Below the pieces are notes generated by a model, which saw nothing but the letters and a program-made list of their open reading frames with translations, was not told where the DNA came from and ran no database searches. Position numbers and translations under genes: made by a program. A stretch of 64,000 nt of DNA from Clostridia bacterium (GTDB lineage: Bacteria > Bacillota > Clostridia > Christensenellales > Borkfalkiaceae): the NCBI GenBank assembly GCA_029059705.1, contig JAIDVM010000014.1, positions 45,055-109,054 of the forward strand. Direction: 5' to 3'. Every line of letters starts with the position of its first letter. Positions within the stretch are counted from its first letter, which is position 1. Positions 59,390 through 64,000 of this stretch are shown piece by piece.

Positions 59390-61648
59390 TTATTTTTTCA
59401 AAACTCCCGCAAGCTGAGGAACAAGTTTTTTAGTTTCTTCCGCGGTATGCATAACCGTCACTTTAGACTGCCCGTTTTCATAATAGAACAACGTTGAATT
59501 TGTATCGAAATCGGGAGCAAATCTCTGCTTTGTCACACTACTCGTGCTCGCATTATTCATCTTACGGCTTCTGTCGCTACCGATATAAAGATAGTCTGCA
59601 CCTACGCCATTATTTTTGTTCACTTTATTTTCATCAATTTCGCAGTTGATTATTTTTGCCGAAGGCGTACCGTAACTACCCTTAACAAGTTCCACGGGGT
59701 AGTGGTTGGACGCGTCCTCAGTAAAGTAACAGTTCTCAATAAACGCATACGCGCCTGCACGAAGCGAAATACTATACAGAGTACTTCCAGAGTAGTAGTT
59801 ATTGTACATGTGCATGTTCGCCTGCCTGCCTAGCGGCATACGCTGGTTGCAGCTCTCGTAATAGTTGTGGTGGAAAGTTACGTTTGCCGTTGCGTGTCCG
59901 TCGCCGCCACCGATAAGGTTAGTTTTGTGCGTTTCTATATAATGGTTATATGCTATCGTAATATTTTTAACGCCCTTAAAATCTGTCGAGCCGTCGCCGT
60001 CACCCTTATCCTGCTCATCGCAAACGTCCCAGTAGTTCATGCCCTCGTCAAACGTGTTGTGGTGAAGCCATACATTGCCGTAAGGGAACCCGCTTAAATC
60101 CTCTGCTTTTGAAGAATCGTCGTTGCCCTCAAAAGAACAACCGTCCTCGGTATAGTCGTCAAAGTGGATATTTCTTACTTCAATAGACGAACACGTCTTA
60201 AACGTAAAGCCCCATTGGAAGATTTTCGCGTCTTTACCTATGCCTTCAACGGTCACATTCTTCATATTGGTTACGGTGCAGTCGTTCCAGCAGCTGTCAT
60301 AATTCCAAACTTTGGTCTTAGAATCCTGTCTGCACATTATCTTGCTATTAAGCCCGTTGATAGGTAGACACTCAGCGCCATTGTAAGCTGCAGGGCGCGT
60401 ATTCAACGTATTGAAACCGCCGGCGATAAGCTGTTCCTGCGTATAGTCCTTTTTACTGTCCTTCGTCAATGTAAGCGTGCCGTTACCCGACGTATTGTTT
60501 ACAAAATCCTCCGCCGTCAAAGGATTGCTCTTGCCGTACCCGCTATATTTTTTTGAATTCCACGTTGCCGAGCCAACCGTACCTACAACCCTGATAATTA
60601 CGGGAGTTGTGTTTGCGTTGTTTTTAAAGCTTGCAAGATATTTGGCAATACTCGTGCCCTTACCGTCTATATTGTTTTTATTGTCCTCGGTGAGGTAGAT
60701 TATCTTAGCGTTTGTTTTAGGCGTACCGTCGTTGTTATAAGCGCCTACGCCCGCGGAAACCATTTTATTTGCGCCGTTGCTATCGAAATGCGCATAACCC
60801 GAACGGTCGTAAGAGGTTACGGTTACGGGAACTTCGGCTGATTTGCTGCCCGCAACAACTTTAACGGTATAGTTGCCCGCAGCCAAACCAACAATATCTG
60901 CGCGGACTTTGCCGCCGTTTACGCGGATAAGCTCGTCGTCGATTTCCGTATAAGCGTTTGCACCGCTCTTTTTATAGGAAACGGTATATTTGCTCACGCC
61001 GCTTTGCGCAGCGAATTCAACGAAAGCGCCTTCGGAATATCCCTCGTATGCCGATAATGCAAGCGAACCCGTTGCCGTGGGCGTCCATTTAGCCCAGAAT
61101 TCTTTGTTGCCCGTGTCGGTTGACGAAATTTGCGTTATTAGCGTGCCGTTAAATTCCGCGTTGTCGTACCAGCCGCCGAATTGATAATTATCCCTCGTAG
61201 GCGCGGGAAGCGTTGCACCCGTACCTTTTTTATAGGAAGTCAAATTCTGCGAAAGCTTTCCGCCGTTTAAATTTAAAGTTACAGTATAGGTTTGCCCGGT
61301 GGGGTTTGAAGGCTCGCCCGAAGACCCGGAGGACCATTTAGCCCAAAATTCCTTGTCGCCTTTTTCGCCGGAATAAATTTTTAATACCTTTCCGCCCGAC
61401 AAATCTGAAGATTTAAACCAACCTTGAAAGGTTGCGCCCGATTTCACCGGTGTGGGCAGCAGCGTTTCTTCGCCGGACATGTAAGAAGTAAGTTCGTCGC
61501 CGTCAGCAAGACTGCCGCCGTTGAGATTTAACGTTACGGAATAAGTTTTTCCGTCTGCACCTCCGCCGCCGAACAGCCCGCAAGCCGAAGTTCCGACAAG
61601 TGTCAACGCCATAACAAAACAAATCATTATTTTGAAAAACTTTTTCAC
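59390..61648 (-). CDS. Secreted multidomain pectate lyase (PL1-like lipoprotein)
   Basis: A 752-residue extracellular protein. Signal peptide ~1-23 ends at LVGTSAC, a lipobox-like site with Thr at -3, so it is probably a surface lipoprotein. Two Flg_new/InlB-B-type repeats follow (~35-110 and ~120-190; each YSVTLNLNGG... to FWAKW), then an Ig-like domain (~195-285). The C-terminal right-handed beta-helix has PL1 signatures: VIIRVVGTVGS, NVWLHHNTFDEG, DGSTDFKGVKNITIAYNHY, HKTNLIGGGD, NQRMPLGRQANMHMYNNYY (catalytic Arg region). It would cleave polygalacturonate by beta-elimination. GTG start behind AGGAG. Confidence 0.85.
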   Translation of the reverse strand: MKKFFKIMICFVMALTLVGTSACGLFGGGGADGKTYSVTLNLNGGSLADGDELTSYMSGEETLLPTPVKSGATFQGWFKSSDLSGGKVLKIYSGEKGDKEFWAKWSSGSSGEPSNPTGQTYTVTLNLNGGKLSQNLTSYKKGTGATLPAPTRDNYQFGGWYDNAEFNGTLITQISSTDTGNKEFWAKWTPTATGSLALSAYEGYSEGAFVEFAAQSGVSKYTVSYKKSGANAYTEIDDELIRVNGGKVRADIVGLAAGNYTVKVVAGSKSAEVPVTVTSYDRSGYAHFDSNGANKMVSAGVGAYNNDGTPKTNAKIIYLTEDNKNNIDGKGTSIAKYLASFKNNANTTPVIIRVVGTVGSATWNSKKYSGYGKSNPLTAEDFVNNTSGNGTLTLTKDSKKDYTQEQLIAGGFNTLNTRPAAYNGAECLPINGLNSKIMCRQDSKTKVWNYDSCWNDCTVTNMKNVTVEGIGKDAKIFQWGFTFKTCSSIEVRNIHFDDYTEDGCSFEGNDDSSKAEDLSGFPYGNVWLHHNTFDEGMNYWDVCDEQDKGDGDGSTDFKGVKNITIAYNHYIETHKTNLIGGGDGHATANVTFHHNYYESCNQRMPLGRQANMHMYNNYYSGSTLYSISLRAGAYAFIENCYFTEDASNHYPVELVKGSYGTPSAKIINCEIDENKVNKNNGVGADYLYIGSDRSRKMNNASTSSVTKQRFAPDFDTNSTLFYYENGQSKVTVMHTAEETKKLVPQLAGVLKK

Positions 61649-61690
61649 AACATACTCCTGCTTGATGTTATTTTTCTTTTATGTGTTAAA

Positions 61691-61719
61691 ATATTACCAT
61701 ATGTGTGAGAAAAAGACAA
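61691..61719 (-). promoter_or_regulatory. Promoter of the pectate lyase gene
   Basis: On the - strand, TTGTCT (61719-61714), 17 bases, TAATAT (61696-61691). Confidence 0.55.
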
Positions 61720-61740
61720 CTATTTGCGCTGCAATTTTCA

Positions 61741-61770
61741 TAAAAATGGCGGTAACTTACGCTACCGCCA
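61741..61770 (-). terminator. Terminator of the arsR-type gene
   Basis: TGGCGGTA (61747-61754) and TACCGCCA (61763-61770); on the - strand it is followed by TTTTTAT. Confidence 0.8.
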
Positions 61771-61773
61771 AAA

Positions 61774-62112
61774 TCAACAACCTAAAAATTCAACGCCCTT
61801 TAACATAACGTCGTTTACCGTATCGTTCACAAGGCTGTAAAAAATTATCTTTCCGTGCCGCTCGCTCTTTACTATTCCCAGATTTTTAAGCAACCGCAGC
61901 TGGTGCGAAACCGTGGTCTGGTTAATATCCAAAACTCTCGATAAATCGGTTACGCACATTTCCGAAATTGCCAAAGCCGAAAGCATTTTAACGCGCGTAT
62001 GGTCTGCAAATATTGAAAAAAAGCAAACAATACTATCTAAAACGTCGCCGTCCGGCACGTATTCCCTAACCAAATCTTTCGTACGTCTGTCCAATAACAT
62101 TGTGTCCTGCAT
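61774..62112 (-). CDS. ArsR/SmtB-family metal-responsive repressor
   Basis: A 112-residue winged-helix dimer. Recognition region CVTDLSRVLDINQTTVSHQLRLLKNLGIVKSERHGKIIFYSL (~51-92, quoted by span) is the ArsR signature. The Cys in the alpha-3 region (CVTDL) is where SmtB/ArsR-type sensors often bind metal. It lies ~100 bases downstream of a copper ATPase but has its own promoter. It probably senses a toxic metal; which one is open. Confidence 0.88.
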   Translation of the reverse strand: MQDTMLLDRRTKDLVREYVPDGDVLDSIVCFFSIFADHTRVKMLSALAISEMCVTDLSRVLDINQTTVSHQLRLLKNLGIVKSERHGKIIFYSLVNDTVNDVMLKGVEFLGC

Positions 62113-62131
62113 AATTTCGCCTCCTGTAAAA

Positions 62132-62161
62132 ATTATAGCGGAATATATGCTTACATGTCAA
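62132..62161 (-). promoter_or_regulatory. Promoter of the arsR-type gene with a partial palindrome
   Basis: On the - strand, TTGACA (62161-62156), 18 bases, TATAAT (62137-62132). The spacer contains ACATG-TAAG-CATAT, an imperfect dyad placed like an ArsR-family operator. Confidence 0.6.
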
Positions 62162-62212
62162 AACGTTATAATGACGTATACTGTCACAATTTGGCTTTGT
62201 TTGTCGGGTTAT

Positions 62213-62428
62213 TTACTTTACTTCTATTTCGGTAACTTTATAGCCCGCGTCAGTAACAAGGGCGGTTATTTCCTCGTCGGAAACTTCTTCCCTGCTCCTT
62301 ATTACGGCAAGCTTTTTCTTTAATTTTACGTCGACCGAAATTACGTTTTTTGCGGTTGCAAGCTTATCCTCTACGCGCTTTGCGCAATGCTCGCAACACA
62401 TACCCTCAACGTGAACTATTTTTTTCAT
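62213..62428 (-). CDS. CopZ-like copper chaperone domain, possible internal translation product
   Basis: Starting at the internal ATG (62428-62426), 71 residues form a complete HMA fold with the metal site VEGMCCEHCAKRV (CxxC plus one extra Cys) and end in AGYKVTEIEVK. AAGGAG (62445-62440) lies 11 bases upstream. The size equals free CopZ (~69). It is in the same frame as copA with no stop between, so the product is inferred and not proved. Confidence 0.6.
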   Translation of the reverse strand: MKKIVHVEGMCCEHCAKRVEDKLATAKNVISVDVKLKKKLAVIRSREEVSDEEITALVTDAGYKVTEIEVK

Positions 62429-64000
62429 AAAGTTATTTTCTCCTTTAACTATTCTTTTATTTTTATAATATAACAGCCTTAAAGCATTGCCCACCACGAA
62501 CAGCGAGCTTAAACTCATGCACGCGGCTGCAATCCACGGCTCAAACGTAAACCCCGCAAAAGCAAGCGCCCCCGCCGCAACGGGCAGCATGATAACGTTA
62601 TAGAAAAACGCCCAAAACAAGTTTTCTTTGATGTTTCGCACCGTTGCGCGGCTTAAATCGAACATTGTGTCCAAAGTGCGCAAATCCTCGTTCACAAGCA
62701 CCACGCCCGCGGAATCTATCGCAACGTCGGTGCCGCTGCCAATCGCTATGCCGACGTCAGCTTGTTTAAGCGCGGGCGAATCGTTTATGCCGTCGCCCAC
62801 CATAGCCACGCACCCGCCTATTTTTTGAAGGTCTTCAACCGCGCAAAGCTTGTCGGCGGGCATAACCTCGGAAAGGTAATCGTCTATTCCAACGCTTTGG
62901 GCAACGGCGTGAGCGCATTTGTTTTCGTCGCCCGTAAGCATTGAAACGCGCAAATTCCGCGATTTTAACAGCGCAATCGCCTCCTTACTGCCCTCTTTAA
63001 CGGTATCGGCAACGGCAATAAGCGCGAGAACTCGGCTTGTATCGGCAAGATAAATTACCGTGTTGCCGCTTTCGGAAAAACTTTCCGCGCGTACCTTGAC
63101 TTCCTCCGAAATTTTAACGCCTTTCAGCAATTTTACGTTGCCGAGGAAATATTTTTTGCCCTCGTAAACAGCCTTTGCGCCTTGTCCTACAACGTATTCG
63201 AAGTCGGAAACCTCAAAACCCTTTCCGCCGTACTCCACAACGCACTTTGCAAGCGGGTGGTTTGAGTTTTCCTCTATTCCGCAAGCAAGCTTTATTGCCC
63301 AATCTTCCTCGCAACCGAACGACGAAACAGCGGTTACGCGGGGCTTACCCTCGGTTATGGTTGCCGTTTTATCCAAAAGAACCGCGTTTACGTCGCAAAC
63401 CTTTTGCAGATTTTCGGCGTCCTTATATAAAATCCCCAGCGAAGCCGCCTTGCCCGTAGCCGTCATAATCGCGACGGGCGTCGCCAGTCCCAGCGCGCAA
63501 GGACACGAAACAACCAAAACGCTGATTGCGTAAGTTACGCAATGTTCGGACTTAAAGCCGCCGTCAACTATCAGCCAAATTACAAAGGTCAAAAGCGCGA
63601 CAAGCACCACCGCGGGCACGAAAATTCCCGCAACCTTGTCGGCAAATTTTTGAATGGGCGCCTTGCTTGCTCCCGCCTCGCGCACCATCTTTATTATTTT
63701 GGAAAGCGTGGTTTCCTCGCCTATCTTTTCGGCGCGCATTTTGATTACGCCGCTCTTTATAAGCGCCGCCGAAGTTATTTCGTCGCCCTCGGCAACCTCA
63801 ACGGGCAAGCTCTCGCCCGTTATCGCGCACTTATCGGCAAAGGCTGAACCGCTTATAATTTTGCCGTCTACGGGAACGTATTCGCCCTGCTTGACGATTA
63901 CCGTATCCCCTTCCTTAATTTGCTTTACAGAAACAGTTTTCTGTTCGCCGTTTTCTTCTATCGTAACGGTATCGGGCGCAAGCTTTAAAAGCTTTTCAAT
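62213..64000 (-). CDS. copA: Copper-exporting P1B-type ATPase with in-frame CopZ tail (partial)
   Basis: 595 residues are visible; the N-terminus lies beyond the right edge. Actuator motif AITGESLPVE, membrane CPC motif VVSCPCALGLATPV, phosphorylation site LLDKTATITEG (an A replaces the usual G), MVGDGINDSPALKQADVGIAIG and the terminal YN...MSLSS pair of Cu+-ATPases. After the last helix (YYKNKRI) the frame runs without a stop into a complete HMA chaperone domain (CopZ-like). An internal ribosome site and ATG precede that domain, so both a fused form and a free chaperone may be made. Confidence 0.92.
   Translation of the reverse strand: MEKLLKLAPDTVTIEENGEQKTVSVKQIKEGDTVIVKQGEYVPVDGKIISGSAFADKCAITGESLPVEVAEGDEITSAALIKSGVIKMRAEKIGEETTLSKIIKMVREAGASKAPIQKFADKVAGIFVPAVVLVALLTFVIWLIVDGGFKSEHCVTYAISVLVVSCPCALGLATPVAIMTATGKAASLGILYKDAENLQKVCDVNAVLLDKTATITEGKPRVTAVSSFGCEEDWAIKLACGIEENSNHPLAKCVVEYGGKGFEVSDFEYVVGQGAKAVYEGKKYFLGNVKLLKGVKISEEVKVRAESFSESGNTVIYLADTSRVLALIAVADTVKEGSKEAIALLKSRNLRVSMLTGDENKCAHAVAQSVGIDDYLSEVMPADKLCAVEDLQKIGGCVAMVGDGINDSPALKQADVGIAIGSGTDVAIDSAGVVLVNEDLRTLDTMFDLSRATVRNIKENLFWAFFYNVIMLPVAAGALAFAGFTFEPWIAAACMSLSSLFVVGNALRLLYYKNKRIVKGENNFMKKIVHVEGMCCEHCAKRVEDKLATAKNVISVDVKLKKKLAVIRSREEVSDEEITALVTDAGYKVTEIEVK

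Overview
The window looks like chromosomal DNA of an uncultured gut-type clostridial Firmicute. The basis is WhiA, LexA, MutS2, YebC, a thrS T-box, a paired glgC/glgD glycogen locus, an IspH-S1 fusion, a PdaB-like deacetylase and very AT-rich intergenic DNA. Christensenellales-like lineages are one possibility, but the exact taxon cannot be fixed from this sequence alone. There is no rRNA, CRISPR array, prophage or intact insertion sequence. Two tRNAs are present (Trp-CCA, Thr-GGU).

Layout. Bases 1-2.7 kb hold the end of a LamG-like protein, tRNA-Trp, proC, rnhA and a TVP38/DedA-like membrane protein. At 2.8-7.8 kb lies a biotin-dependent, sodium-pump type decarboxylase cluster that carries two different carboxyltransferases. 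At 7.8-12.8 kb are a BaiN-like flavoprotein, an AroH-Cmk fusion, plsC and an IspH-ribosomal-S1 fusion. htpG follows, then a complete glycogen cluster glgB-C-D-A-P (14.9-23.2 kb).

At 23.2-26 kb there is a XerS-like tyrosine recombinase with a symmetric 11-6-11 dif-like site in its leader, then a Cys-rich mini-protein, lexA and a VOC protein. Every protein gene left of this point is on the + strand. Most genes to the right are on the - strand, so both sides point towards the dif-like site. I infer that this is the chromosome replication terminus.

Right of it, on the - strand, are a CDF transporter, pfkB and pfkA, dnaE-whiA-PHP-murB, an orphan substrate-binding-like protein, infC-rpmI-rplT with an attenuated leader and an AUU start, trmH-yebC, and thrS under T-box control. 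leuS is divergent on the + strand. A small accessory patch (45-46.5 kb) has a WapI-like orphan immunity gene and a divergent HTH/TM2 pair with two operator copies. A nine-gene - strand operon then runs from uvrC through HAD, U32, mutS2, a deacetylase, an M16 protease, a UDG-like glycosylase and AlkD to tex. A secreted pectate lyase, an ArsR-type repressor and a truncated copper ATPase with an in-frame CopZ tail close the window.

The points most worth following are the putative terminus module, four copies of a 23-nt motif all oriented towards the dif-like site, the double-carboxyltransferase cluster, the CopA-CopZ read-through arrangement, and several genes whose promoters predict leaderless mRNAs.
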